Shown here: positions 8,865 through 18,137 of the stretch, piece by piece
Layout: each line of letters starts with the position of its first letter
How positions within the stretch are numbered: the first letter of the stretch is position 1
Source of the DNA: JBFFZF01 sp050732695
GTDB taxonomy: Bacteria > Gemmatimonadota > Gemmatimonadetes > Longimicrobiales > RSA9
DNA length: 64,000 nucleotides
Direction of reading: 5' to 3'
NCBI GenBank assembly: GCA_050732695.1
Contig: JBOHRL010000091.1
Span: forward strand, 1-64,000
Notes under the pieces: model-generated
Database searches by the model: none
What the model was told of the DNA's origin: nothing
What the model saw: the letters and a program-made list of their open reading frames with translations, nothing else
Program-made: the position numbers and the translations under genes

Positions 8865-9581
8865 TCACTGCGCCTCCACACGCGCGACCAGGCCGATTCT
8901 GCGACGAAGCAGAGGCACCCATCGGCTCAGCACGCGCTCGAGCACGTTCCAGCCCGGAAGATGGGATGGCAGGAAGCGCACGGATTGAGGCACGAGTCCA
9001 GCCGCGCGCACCGCCGCCACGAGTTCGTCTGCCGTCCGCAACCCGATGTGCGAAGGATCGCCATCGTGCAGAATATCCCGTTCGCGCAGCTGCTCGAACA
9101 GGTGCGCGCGTTCCGGCGTGTAGACGATGAGCTGGCCGCCCGTGCGCAGGACGCGGCGCGCTTCTGCGAGGACGCGGCGGAGCGTCCGCTCGTCGAGGTG
9201 CTCCGTGAGATCGGCCGCGATGACGACGTCGGCGACGGCCTCATCGAATGGCAGATCGGCTGCATCGCCTCGAACGAAGTGCGCGGGCACGCCCTCGGCC
9301 GCGGCAACGCGCGCGGCAGCCACCAGCGCGGCAGCCACCATGTCGATTCCGACGGCATGCGCGCCTGCACGGGTCGCCTCGATCGTGAACGTGCCCATCC
9401 CGCAACCAAGATCGACCACCGTCGTTCCCGCGAGTGGCGGCATCATCGAGAACACGTTGCGAAGGCGCTGCCGCGCAAAGCGCGTGCGCTTGCGGTACCG
9501 CTCGGCCAGGTCAGCGAAGTATTGTTCATCGTAGCGATCAGCGACTTCGTAAGCCGTACGTGTGCGTATTTCCTTGATCAC
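8865..9581 (-). CDS. class I SAM-dependent methyltransferase
   Basis: A 238-residue Rossmann-fold methyltransferase. Motif I is 'VVDLGCGMGTFTIEA' (about residues 54-68), motif II has the acidic residue in 'AVGIDMV', and motif IV-like 'ADLTEHLDE' and 'LRTGGQLIVYTP' follow. The family resembles UbiE/type-11 methyltransferases, but the genomic context is polysaccharide and lipid-linked sugar synthesis, so modification of a glycan or lipid carrier is more likely than quinone methylation. The start is the GTG at 9581, overlapping the stop of the YfhO-like gene by four bases. Confidence 0.8.
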   Translation of the reverse strand: MIKEIRTRTAYEVADRYDEQYFADLAERYRKRTRFARQRLRNVFSMMPPLAGTTVVDLGCGMGTFTIEATRAGAHAVGIDMVAAALVAAARVAAAEGVPAHFVRGDAADLPFDEAVADVVIAADLTEHLDERTLRRVLAEARRVLRTGGQLIVYTPERAHLFEQLRERDILHDGDPSHIGLRTADELVAAVRAAGLVPQSVRFLPSHLPGWNVLERVLSRWVPLLRRRIGLVARVEAQ

Positions 9582-12019
9582 GCGGCCACCTCGGGGCGTC
9601 GCCGCAACGTGCCGGCCAGTGCAACGGCGAGCAACAGTACCAGAACCGAGACGGAGGCGAGGGCGGAACGGTCGAGCGTATCACTGTCGTACTCGAGTCG
9701 GACGGTATGCTCGCCAGCGCCGACGGGAACGGCCCGGAACGTGTAATTCGCACGCAGCACTGGCGCCGCCTCGCCGTCCACGGCCGCCTTCCATGCAGGA
9801 TAATAGTTCTCGCTGATCACGAGGAGAGCGGGCCGGTCGGACGTGACGCGCAGCGTGTACGCATTGGTGCCGCGCTCGACCCATTCGACAGTCCCCTGCG
9901 GTTCGGCCTGGACTTCGGTTCCCGCGGGTAGCGGCTCGGGCAATGTGACGGTTGAGCGCATGTCGAATTCAGCGGCCAGCAGATGCTGGACGGCGGAGTC
10001 GTCCGGCACAACCTGTACGGTACCGGCGAGATACACGCGCGGAAGTGCGGCGGTGTTGCGGTACACGGCAGAGCGCGAACCGACAAAGACCTCTTCGAGC
10101 CCGCCCTGGTTCTCGATGCGCTGGCCGATCACGACATAACCGACATTCGCGAGATTGAGCAAGCGAAGCTGTGACGCGGCAACGTTGACAGCGGCGTCTC
10201 CGCCAACCAGCTCGCGATAGCGGCCGATCTCGTTGCCGTGGTGGCCGCCCAGCTGCTCGATGCGATGCAGCGCGAGCGCGTTGAAGTCGTAGGCCGGCGC
10301 GTTGATACCGGGGTGATAACCCAGGTCGTACACACGAAAGACTTCCCCGCTTGCCTGTCGTTCCTGAAGAAAACGAATCGACTCGTCGGGCACGAGCAAT
10401 GTCGGATCCTGCTGGAGTCGTGCCTCCGCCATGAGGACGGTTGCGCGCACGAACGGCCGGCCGATCCGGTAACTGTCGAAGAAGGCGAGCAGCGCAAGGG
10501 CAAACACGGCTTCGCGCATTCCAATTGCGCCGCGTGAGAGGGCCTCCCAGAGTGAAGCGACGAGCAAGGCGAGCAGAAACGAAATCCAGAACCCGAGCTG
10601 AATGCTGGCAAGGTTCGCCTGCAAAGCGGGTGCGCGGCGCGCGCCCAGCGGCGAGATCGACTGCCAGAGGTTGGTAAGGATGCCGCCGGACTGAAGCAGC
10701 GCAAGCACGAGAAAGACGCCGGCGATGATCCACAGTGTCTTGCGGACCGCCGTCTGTTCGGTTGGTTGGGTGGTCCACGCGGCAAGCCGGTCAACGGCCA
10801 TGGCTCCGAGGACGGCGATCGAAAGGCCGTACAGGAAGATGATCAAGCTCGGTGCACGGAACAGGTTCACACCCGGAATCAGGTAGAACAACCGGAACAA
10901 TGGGGTGTTGGCACCGAGCCCGTACAGCACGGACAGGACGGCGAGCAACGCGAAGAACCACGTTTCCGGCGTCCGCCTGCGTAGGAACAGAATCGGAATG
11001 AGCAGCAATGGCACGAGGCCGGCATATTCATGATTCCATTTGAATGCGTTGCGGCCCCAGTAGCGGTCGCCACCGCGCACGTCCGTGGCAGCGTTGTCGC
11101 CAACGAACTCGGGCACGATGAGTGAGGCGGCCTCTTCGGGATGCAGCGACCACGTTGCCGAGTACTCGTATCCGCTCTGGCCTTCGGCTTCCACCGTCCG
11201 TTCGGCCCGGTGTGACCACTCCCTCAGGTAGTTGAGCGGCGGGATGAACTGCACGGTTGCTGCGCCCATGCCGAGGAGGCCCGCGACGGCGAACATGGCG
11301 AGCAATCCGCCAGCGGCGCGCTTCTCACCGCTGCCCCATGTCTGTCCAATGCGAAACAGGAACCACAGGGAAACGCCCCATACGGTGAAATACGCGAGCT
11401 GCATGTGCGAGGTGAACACGACGAGGGCGATGCCGAGTGCGAACCAGGCGAAGTCGCTGGCGCGTCTGTGCCGGGCCGCACGTTCCGCAAGCCAGAAGAC
11501 AAGCGGCGCGAGTGCCGATACAAACAGTTTGCCGTCGCCGCCGGGAAACACGAGGCTGACGAGGTCGGGGCCCATCATGAACACGAGTCCGCCGAAGAGC
11601 GCCGCGCCGCGCGACAGACGCAGTTCACGCAGGAAGAGGTACGCGAACACACCCGCCAACCACACGTGCAGCATCATCTTGATGCCCCACATGTGCAGCG
11701 CATCGAATACGAACATGGCGAGCGACGGCGGATAGAAGATGTCGCCGTGCATGCCGTCGACGAATGGGAGTCCACCGAGAACATACGGATCCCAGAGCGG
11801 GAATCGCCCGGTCTCACGCACGAAGTCCGTGTAGAACTCGCGAGCGAAGTAGCTGAGTGCGAACGTGTCCCTGCCGAGCAGCGGTGCACCGAAGACGACC
11901 TCTCGAAACAGGACGAGAGTCGCGAAGAGGTAGAGCGCTGGCGGCAGCCAGGCCGGGATCCGGTCGAGGACGTTGTCCTGAAGGCGACGGCCCGCTCGAT
12001 CGTGGTGTTCGCGTTTCAC
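9578..12019 (-). CDS. YfhO-like polytopic membrane protein
   Basis: An 813-residue integral membrane protein with about 12 hydrophobic helices and a C-terminal extracytoplasmic beta-rich domain of roughly 200 residues ('PAGTEVQAEPQGTVEWVERG'). It ends in a final helix. It matches the YfhO/GT-C-like architecture, in which an early loop carries acidic residues ('LLGRDTFALSYF'). Bacillus YfhO is needed for glycosylation of lipoteichoic acid; here a glycosyltransferase using a lipid-linked donor is the likely role. The GTG start at 12019 overlaps the stop of the upstream GT4 gene. Neighbours are GT4, a methyltransferase and GT2 enzymes. Confidence 0.82.
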   Translation of the reverse strand: MKREHHDRAGRRLQDNVLDRIPAWLPPALYLFATLVLFREVVFGAPLLGRDTFALSYFAREFYTDFVRETGRFPLWDPYVLGGLPFVDGMHGDIFYPPSLAMFVFDALHMWGIKMMLHVWLAGVFAYLFLRELRLSRGAALFGGLVFMMGPDLVSLVFPGGDGKLFVSALAPLVFWLAERAARHRRASDFAWFALGIALVVFTSHMQLAYFTVWGVSLWFLFRIGQTWGSGEKRAAGGLLAMFAVAGLLGMGAATVQFIPPLNYLREWSHRAERTVEAEGQSGYEYSATWSLHPEEAASLIVPEFVGDNAATDVRGGDRYWGRNAFKWNHEYAGLVPLLLIPILFLRRRTPETWFFALLAVLSVLYGLGANTPLFRLFYLIPGVNLFRAPSLIIFLYGLSIAVLGAMAVDRLAAWTTQPTEQTAVRKTLWIIAGVFLVLALLQSGGILTNLWQSISPLGARRAPALQANLASIQLGFWISFLLALLVASLWEALSRGAIGMREAVFALALLAFFDSYRIGRPFVRATVLMAEARLQQDPTLLVPDESIRFLQERQASGEVFRVYDLGYHPGINAPAYDFNALALHRIEQLGGHHGNEIGRYRELVGGDAAVNVAASQLRLLNLANVGYVVIGQRIENQGGLEEVFVGSRSAVYRNTAALPRVYLAGTVQVVPDDSAVQHLLAAEFDMRSTVTLPEPLPAGTEVQAEPQGTVEWVERGTNAYTLRVTSDRPALLVISENYYPAWKAAVDGEAAPVLRANYTFRAVPVGAGEHTVRLEYDSDTLDRSALASVSVLVLLLAVALAGTLRRRPEVAA

Positions 12020-13134
12020 GCTGGCGCTCCTCGTTCGCGCAGCAGTTGTTCATAGATCTCGACGTGACGGCGCGCCAGGCGTGCAAGGCTCCAGCGCTGA
12101 ACGACACGCGCGCGCGCCTTCTCGCCCATGCCCGCACGGTCTTGCCGGCGCAGCAGTGACAGCACGTGCCGCGCCATGTCCTCCGGGTCTGCCGGTTCGA
12201 AGAGCGTGCCAACGCTCTCGTCGACGATCTCGGGCAGACCGCCGACGCGCGATGCTGCGACCGGCCGCTCACACGCCATTGCCTCGAGCGCTGCAACGCT
12301 CGTCGCCTCCATCAGCGACGGGATCACGACCATGTCGCCGGACGACAGGATGCCGGGCATTTCGATGTTCGGCCGGGCGCCGGCGAAGGTCACCACGTTC
12401 GCGATACCCAGTTCGCGTGCGAGCCGTTCGAGCCGCGCCCGCAGCGGGCCATCGCCGACGATCAGGGCTTCGACATCTTCGCCTTCCCGAATGCGTGGCA
12501 TCGCGCGCAGGAAGTACTCGACGCCGTTCTTCTCGAACAGACGCCTCGGTACGATGACGCGATAGGTTCCCGCGCGGCGCGGCATGGCCGGCTCGACAGC
12601 GACGAAGAGGTTCGTATCCACGCCATTCGTCAATGCCTCCGCACGCGGGTGCGGGTACAGTCGGAGTGCGACATCGCGCAACTCCTCGCTCGCGGCCAGC
12701 AGCCAGTCGGCGGCGCGGATCAGCCGGCGCAGGACCGGTTGCCACAGCGGCTTTCGTGCGAGCCGGAGAAAGTGTGACGTGTGCAGGGTCAGCACCAGCG
12801 GCTGACCGCCGCGGGCCGATGCAAGGATCGCCGGTGGCGCCGACGCGAACGTCTGCGCGTGCAGAATCGTCGCCTGCTTCGCTTCGCGAAGGTAGGCCGC
12901 CGTCGAACCCGCGGTGTGGGCCATCCAGCCGATCGGATTGCGTGATGGGAACCAGGTCCGGATGACGCGTATGCCGTCCATGGTTTCGCGCTTCGGGACC
13001 CCCGGTTTCGAGCGTGACGTGACCATCGTGACATCGTGGCCGAGTGTAACCAGTTCCCTGCAAAGGTAGAAGACGTGACTCTCGAGGCCGCCCACTTCGG
13101 GCGGAAAGTAGATGCACTGCATGAGCACCTTCAC
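12016..13134 (-). CDS. GT4 family glycosyltransferase
   Basis: A 372-residue GT-B enzyme. The N-terminal domain starts 'MQCIYFPPEVGGLESHVFYL', with the glycine-rich acceptor loop typical of PimA/WecG-type GT4 enzymes. The C-terminal donor domain contains the E-x7-E motif ('EATSVAALE') in 'IPSLMEATSVAALEAMA', where the first Glu contacts the nucleotide sugar. The sugar and acceptor cannot be read from sequence. The start is the GTG at 13134, which overlaps the wecB stop (GTGA). It sits between the WecB-type epimerase and the YfhO-like protein in a probable surface-glycan operon. Confidence 0.9.
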   Translation of the reverse strand: MKVLMQCIYFPPEVGGLESHVFYLCRELVTLGHDVTMVTSRSKPGVPKRETMDGIRVIRTWFPSRNPIGWMAHTAGSTAAYLREAKQATILHAQTFASAPPAILASARGGQPLVLTLHTSHFLRLARKPLWQPVLRRLIRAADWLLAASEELRDVALRLYPHPRAEALTNGVDTNLFVAVEPAMPRRAGTYRVIVPRRLFEKNGVEYFLRAMPRIREGEDVEALIVGDGPLRARLERLARELGIANVVTFAGARPNIEMPGILSSGDMVVIPSLMEATSVAALEAMACERPVAASRVGGLPEIVDESVGTLFEPADPEDMARHVLSLLRRQDRAGMGEKARARVVQRWSLARLARRHVEIYEQLLRERGAPA

Positions 13135-14450
13135 GGCACTCCGATCGCTTCCTCGCCCGCGCCGGGCCAGTCCGCTGTGGTGCGGAATGCACCCGTGAAC
13201 CGATGTACGAGAACGTCGGCAATGCGCTCCCCTGCCCTGCCGTCGCCGTAAGGATTCGGGAATGCGTCACGCACGGCGCTGTCCGGCCGGCGAGTGTCAG
13301 CCACGACAGCAGTGGCTGCACGCGCCGGCGATGCGCCCTCGATGCGAAGCCGGTTGTAACGCCGAATTGCCGACCAGTCCCCGGTTGCGAGCAGGGTTGT
13401 CGCGAGATCCTCGATCGCGCGCGCATCCGTGCCGACGAGGGCGGCGACTCCGGCTTCGACCCCCTCCGGCCGCTCCGTCACATTGCGCATGACGAGAACC
13501 GGCACACCGAAGGCAGGCGCCTCCTCCTGGATGCCACCGGAATCGGTCATTACCAGAGTGCTTCGCGAGAGTGCAAGCACGAGATCGCGGTAATCCAATG
13601 GCTGCGTCAGCCGGATGCGCGGATGCCCGGCCAGTACCTCTCCGGCCATGGATCTCACGTTCGGATTGGGGTGCACGGGATACAACAGTTCGACGTCGTC
13701 GAACCGATCGGCAACGGCACGCAGGGCATGGAACGCGTGACGCATCGGTTCCCCGAACGATTCGCGCCGATGCGCTGTGACGAGCACGATGCGTCGCCCG
13801 GTCGAGAGGGCCGCTGCGAGATCGGCGTTTCGAATGTCGTACGCTTGTCGGACGACTGAGTTCAGTGCGTCAACAACGGGATTGCCTGTGACGAACACAC
13901 GGGCCGGATCGATGCCTTCGGCGAGCAGGTTCTTCCTCGCAAGCGGCGTGGGCGCGAAGTGCAGATCGGCCACGACACCCGTCAAGCGTCGCAGCATCTC
14001 CTCCGGCCATGGATCGGGAAACGCCGCGGCGGGCGGTTGCGGCCAGGCGTCGCCGCTGCGCAGCCCTGCCTCGACGTGCACGACGCGGATTCGTTCGAAG
14101 AACGCAACGAGGCTGCCGAGGAACACGCTCGCGGTGTCGCCCTCGACCACGATGCCGTCCGGCCGCCATTCGCTGACCACCGTGCGCAGCCCATCGAGGC
14201 ACGCATGCGCGACATCATAGAGATCCTGGCCTTCGCGCATGATTCCGAGATCCCAGTCCGGCTCGAGGCCGAAGACGTCGAGGACCTGGTCCATCAGCGC
14301 GCTGTGCTGTCCCGTGAGCGCCACACGCACATCGACCTCACGGCGAGCCCGAAGTGCGCTGATAACGGGTGCGAGCTTGATGCCTTCCGGACGGGTTCCG
14401 ATCACGACGAGGAAACGGGCCGCCGTCACCGGTGTGGTTTCAGCCGCCAC
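13131..14450 (-). CDS. wecB: UDP-N-acetylglucosamine 2-epimerase (non-hydrolysing type)
   Basis: Converts UDP-GlcNAc to UDP-ManNAc for surface polysaccharide synthesis. The 439 residues include 'VIGTRPEGIKLAP' at the N-terminus, 'HVEAGLRSGD' in the active-site cleft, and 'MTDSGGIQEEAPAFGVPVL' in the UDP-binding domain. It is about 60 residues longer than the usual 370-380. One insert sits after 'GLRSGD' (Pro/Trp-rich, where the family has a short PEE loop). Another of about 20 residues precedes the conserved 'NPYGDGRA' near the end, and there is an extra C-terminal tail. The start is a GTG at 14450. Six bases separate it from the GT2 gene upstream. Confidence 0.9.
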   Translation of the reverse strand: MAAETTPVTAARFLVVIGTRPEGIKLAPVISALRARREVDVRVALTGQHSALMDQVLDVFGLEPDWDLGIMREGQDLYDVAHACLDGLRTVVSEWRPDGIVVEGDTASVFLGSLVAFFERIRVVHVEAGLRSGDAWPQPPAAAFPDPWPEEMLRRLTGVVADLHFAPTPLARKNLLAEGIDPARVFVTGNPVVDALNSVVRQAYDIRNADLAAALSTGRRIVLVTAHRRESFGEPMRHAFHALRAVADRFDDVELLYPVHPNPNVRSMAGEVLAGHPRIRLTQPLDYRDLVLALSRSTLVMTDSGGIQEEAPAFGVPVLVMRNVTERPEGVEAGVAALVGTDARAIEDLATTLLATGDWSAIRRYNRLRIEGASPARAATAVVADTRRPDSAVRDAFPNPYGDGRAGERIADVLVHRFTGAFRTTADWPGAGEEAIGVP

Positions 14451-14456
14451 GTTCAG

Positions 14457-15467
14457 TCAGGGCTCGCGGTCCGGCTCGGCGCGCCGGCCGGTGCGCATCC
14501 GTCGTTCGAGCGCATCGAGATCGGTTCGCACCTGTGCCACCAGCTCACCGACGAAACCGAATCCGAACAGAAGGAAGCCGAGTACCTCGAGCAGGATGAC
14601 GAGATAGAGGAGCGGCCGGTACCCGATGGGTGACACCCAATGCGAAACGCGTAACACGATGGTGATAAGCCCGATCAGGAATCCCGTACCGGCCAGCGTG
14701 AGTCCGGTAATGCCGAAGAGAAGCAACGGCTTGCGCGCAAAGAACAGAGTGAACATCACCGAGATCAGGTCGAGCAGTCCAACGAGAATGCGGCCGCGGC
14801 CCGAGTACTTCGCATCGCCGTGCCTGCGCGGCAGGAGTGCAACATCGATCTCGGTGACGGCAAAGCCGCGCGCATACGCAAGAACCACGAAGAAACGGTG
14901 CCAGTCATGGCGCAAGCGGACTTCGTCGAGGACATCGCGGCGGAACGCCTTCATTGAATTGATGTCCGAGACCGGCAGCTTGAAGATGCGTTGCGACAGG
15001 CGATTGTAGATACCGGACACGATGCGTTTGCGGTATGGCCCGACCTTACGGCCGGTCACGATGTCCCAGCCCTCATCGAGTTTGGCGAGGAAACGAGGGA
15101 TGTCGTCAACCGCGTGTTGCATGTCTGCGTCATAGAGTACAATCCAGCGGGCACGTGTTGACGCCGCGCCCGTGACGAGCGCTTCGGTCTTGCCGAAGTT
15201 GGTCCGATGCGATACGACGCGGAGTCGGTCCCAGCCAGTGGCAGCCTGCCGTGCGCGCTCCGCCGTTCCGTCCTTCGACCCATCGTCCACGACAATGACC
15301 TCACCGGCAAGAGAGAACCGGTCGAAGAGAGCGCGCAACTCGTTCACCAGTTCGTCCATGTTCTCGACTTCGTCGAACGCAGGAATCACGATGGCGAAGT
15401 CGCGGCGGGCCCGGGGCGACAGGTCGATCCCGGCCAGCGACGGCTTGGTGGCGGGAATGGTGGACAT
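14457..15467 (-). CDS. GT2 glycosyltransferase with C-terminal membrane helices (polyprenyl-phosphate glycosyltransferase-like)
   Basis: A 336-residue enzyme: an N-terminal GT-A domain with 'IVIPAFDEVENMDELV', 'VDDGSKDGTAERA' and 'LYDADMQHAVDD', then two transmembrane helices in the last 100 residues and a basic, arginine-rich C-terminus. This is the layout of ArnC/GtrB-type polyprenyl-phosphate glycosyltransferases, which load undecaprenyl phosphate with a sugar for lipid A or O-antigen modification. The start ATG at 15467 places the catalytic domain about 20 residues in. It follows rpoN by 25 nt and leads the glycan genes, so it may be read through from the Kdo/lpt operon. Confidence 0.88.
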   Translation of the reverse strand: MSTIPATKPSLAGIDLSPRARRDFAIVIPAFDEVENMDELVNELRALFDRFSLAGEVIVVDDGSKDGTAERARQAATGWDRLRVVSHRTNFGKTEALVTGAASTRARWIVLYDADMQHAVDDIPRFLAKLDEGWDIVTGRKVGPYRKRIVSGIYNRLSQRIFKLPVSDINSMKAFRRDVLDEVRLRHDWHRFFVVLAYARGFAVTEIDVALLPRRHGDAKYSGRGRILVGLLDLISVMFTLFFARKPLLLFGITGLTLAGTGFLIGLITIVLRVSHWVSPIGYRPLLYLVILLEVLGFLLFGFGFVGELVAQVRTDLDALERRMRTGRRAEPDREP

Positions 15468-15492
15468 GACGGGTTGGCGTCCGCGCGGCGCG

Positions 15493-16959
15493 CTAGACGC
15501 GTTTCCGCATCCGCGCGGACAGGATGCCCAGCTGGTCCCGGTACTTGGCTACCGTGCGCCGGGCGATCTGGATCCCCTCCTCGCGCAGGATATTGACGAT
15601 GGCCTGGTCGGTCAGAGGCTTCTTCGCTTCCTCATCGGCGACCAGCTTGCGGATCTTTGCCTTGATGCCACGGGCGCTCACATCTTCACCGGACGTCGTG
15701 GCGAGGCCGCTCGAGAAAAAGTACTTGAGCGGGTAGACGCCGCGCGGTGTCTGGACGAACTTCTCGTTCGTCACGCGGGACACCGTCGACTCGTGCATGT
15801 TGATGACCTCTGCGACCTCGCGCAGCGTCAGCGGCTTCAGATACTGGACGCCCTTCTCGAAGAACTCGCGCTGCCGGTCGACAATGAAGTTCATCACCTT
15901 CAGCATGGTCTGGCGGCGCTGCTCGATTGCCTGAATCATCCAGTTCGCACTGTTCAGCTTCGTCGAGATGAACTCCTTGTTCTCACCGCGGAACTTGTTC
16001 TTGTCACGTGCGATCTCGCGATACGTACGCGACAGCTTGAGGCGAGGCAGGCTGGTATCATTCAGGAAAACCAGATACTGACCGTCGATCTTCTCGACGA
16101 CGAGGTCCGGCACGATGTAATTGTCGGATGGCGCCGCATACTTGAGGCCCGGCTTGGGATCCATCTTGGCGACGCCGTCCGCAGCGGTCTGTACCTGTTT
16201 CGGCGTGATGCCCAGGTCCTTCGAGATCTCGGACCAGCGGTGGTTGATCAGTTGATCAAAGTAACGGTCGACGATGGTATAGGCGAGTGTATCGTCCTGC
16301 TCGGCGTCGCGCAGCTGAAGCAGCAGGCACTCGCGTAGATTGCGGGCGGCGATGCCGGGCGGGTCGAAGCCCTGAACGGTGCGCAGCATGCCTTCGACTT
16401 CGCCCAGCTCGAAGGGCGGTTGCGGGTCCTCTTCATCCTCGAAACCGCCGCTCTCTTCGAGCCATTGGTTGAGACTCTGGCGAATCTGCTCGAGCGAGCA
16501 CGTAAGGTAGCCGTCCTCATCGATGTTGCCAATGATCTCCTCGCCGATGAGGACTTCGCGAGGTGACTGCCGCATGAGCAGGAGCTGGTCGCGCAGATGA
16601 TCATAGATGTCGCGAGTGTCGACCGTGACAGGTTCGAAGTACTCGCGCTCCTCGTACTCGGCGCGGCGGCCGCCCGTGTCAAAGCCGTCGAGAAGGATCT
16701 CCTCCCAATCGATCTCGTCCTTCTCCTTCTCGTGTTCCTCTTTCTCCTTCTGGACCTCGGTCGCGACCGCGTCCTCCTCCGAGACGGCGGGCTCCTCCAG
16801 CTCGAGGAACGGGTTGTTCAGCATCTCCTGCTTGATATGCTGCTGGAGATCGAGCAGAGGCATGTACAGCAGATCCATCGCCTGATAGAGACGAGGATTG
16901 ATCTTCAGCTCCTGCCTGAGCTGGGTGCCCTGAAAGAGTCCGGTTCGGATCGGTGTCAT
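15493..16959 (-). CDS. rpoN: RNA polymerase sigma-54 factor
   Basis: A 488-residue sigma-54. Region I is Gln/Leu-rich ('QLRQELKINPRLYQAMDLL'), followed by an acidic region II ('KEKEEHEKEKDEIDWEEI'), the core-binding domain, a helix-turn-helix ('TLREVAEVINMHESTVSRV') and the C-terminal RpoN box ('ARRTVAKYRDQLGI') that reads the -24 element. It directs transcription that needs AAA+ activators; none is encoded in this window. The ATG at 16959 overlaps the lptB stop (ATGA). The lptC-lptA-lptB-rpoN order is well known from Proteobacteria and is kept here. Confidence 0.97.
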   Translation of the reverse strand: MTPIRTGLFQGTQLRQELKINPRLYQAMDLLYMPLLDLQQHIKQEMLNNPFLELEEPAVSEEDAVATEVQKEKEEHEKEKDEIDWEEILLDGFDTGGRRAEYEEREYFEPVTVDTRDIYDHLRDQLLLMRQSPREVLIGEEIIGNIDEDGYLTCSLEQIRQSLNQWLEESGGFEDEEDPQPPFELGEVEGMLRTVQGFDPPGIAARNLRECLLLQLRDAEQDDTLAYTIVDRYFDQLINHRWSEISKDLGITPKQVQTAADGVAKMDPKPGLKYAAPSDNYIVPDLVVEKIDGQYLVFLNDTSLPRLKLSRTYREIARDKNKFRGENKEFISTKLNSANWMIQAIEQRRQTMLKVMNFIVDRQREFFEKGVQYLKPLTLREVAEVINMHESTVSRVTNEKFVQTPRGVYPLKYFFSSGLATTSGEDVSARGIKAKIRKLVADEEAKKPLTDQAIVNILREEGIQIARRTVAKYRDQLGILSARMRKRV

Positions 16960-18137
16960 GCGACTGCTTCCGGTCGGCGATAGCGCTCGCGCATTCGACT
17001 TGTCAGGGTCGGGCCGAAGTAGATCTCGGCAACGTCTTCGTTCCAGACCAGCTCGGCAACGGTGCCGGCGACACGAACCCGCCCGTCATACATGATGTAG
17101 GCGCGATCCACAATGTCGAGAGTCTGCTCGACGTTGTGGTCCGTGATGATCACGCCAATGCCGCGGTGCCTGAGATCCGCAACGATCTGCTGGATGTCAT
17201 GGACGGCTATGGGGTCGACACCGGCGAAAGGTTCGTCGAGAAGCATGAACTTCGGCCGGCTGACGAGTGCGCGAGTGATCTCGAGGCGGCGCCGTTCGCC
17301 ACCCGAGAGAGAGTATGCCTTTGCCTTGCGCAGATGCTTCATGCCCAGCTCATCGAGCAGCTCCTCGAGCCGGGATTTCCGCGCTGCGCGGGAAAGCCCC
17401 ATGGTCTCCAGGATCGCCATGATGTTCTGTTCGACGGTGAGCTTGCGGAACACGGACGGCTCCTGCGCAAGATAGCCGATGCCTCGCCGAGCCCGGCGAT
17501 ACATCGGGACACGCGTCAACTCCTGGTCGTCGAGGAAAACGCGTCCGGCATCCGGCGAGATGAGACCGACGATCATGTAGAACGTCGTGGTCTTGCCCGC
17601 TCCGTTCGGGCCAAGCAGCCCGACGATCTCGCCCTGCTGTACGCTCAGATCGACGTCGGCCACGACCTTGCGCCGGCGATAGCTCTTGTCGAGGCCGCGC
17701 GTCGTCAGAGTACTGCCATGCGGCTTCACCTCGGGTGCGGCATCGCGCTGGGGGCCCTCGATCAGTTCGGCGATCCGGCGCTCGACATGGTCTGCCGTAG
17801 CAACGCGGTCCGGCTCGAGATCCGCCCAGACGTGCGGTGCGATGCGGATGCGGCCGCTCGCTCGCTGCCCGGCATCGGTGGCGATGATGCCTTCTGCGAC
17901 GAGCCGTTCGAGCACGTGTTCATCGATGTACTGGCCAAGTTCATCAGCGGGCGATGCCGTATTGGCGTCCGATGATGGTGAATGCACCAGCCGCGTGTGG
18001 GCCGCGCGAACGGCGGCGATCCATTCGCCGCGTTCGACATTGCCGTCCGCATCGGCGCGGCGGATCAGTTCGAGGAGCGCGATCGCGAGCGAGACATCGT
18101 GCGGGCGGAGCCCATCGACAAACGCAGTCACCTTCAT
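16956..18137 (-). CDS. lptB: LPS export ABC transporter ATP-binding protein LptB with an N-terminal extension
   Basis: ATPase that drives LPS extraction with LptF/LptG. The ABC domain begins near residue 143 ('TLTTRGLDKSY') and has Walker A 'GPNGAGKTT' (176-184), the signature 'LSGGERRRLEI', Walker B 'MLLDEPFAGVDP' and the switch His in 'IITDHNVEQ'. It ends with the LptB-type 'NEDVAEIYFG' tail. What is odd is about 140 extra residues before the ABC domain, with a helical part and a winged-helix-like stretch ('LERLVAEGIIATDAG...GRIRI'). The ATG at 18137 is coupled to lptA by ATGA. An internal GTG at 17729 would give a normal 257-residue LptB but lacks a spaced ribosome-binding site. Confidence 0.93.
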   Translation of the reverse strand: MKVTAFVDGLRPHDVSLAIALLELIRRADADGNVERGEWIAAVRAAHTRLVHSPSSDANTASPADELGQYIDEHVLERLVAEGIIATDAGQRASGRIRIAPHVWADLEPDRVATADHVERRIAELIEGPQRDAAPEVKPHGSTLTTRGLDKSYRRRKVVADVDLSVQQGEIVGLLGPNGAGKTTTFYMIVGLISPDAGRVFLDDQELTRVPMYRRARRGIGYLAQEPSVFRKLTVEQNIMAILETMGLSRAARKSRLEELLDELGMKHLRKAKAYSLSGGERRRLEITRALVSRPKFMLLDEPFAGVDPIAVHDIQQIVADLRHRGIGVIITDHNVEQTLDIVDRAYIMYDGRVRVAGTVAELVWNEDVAEIYFGPTLTSRMRERYRRPEAVA

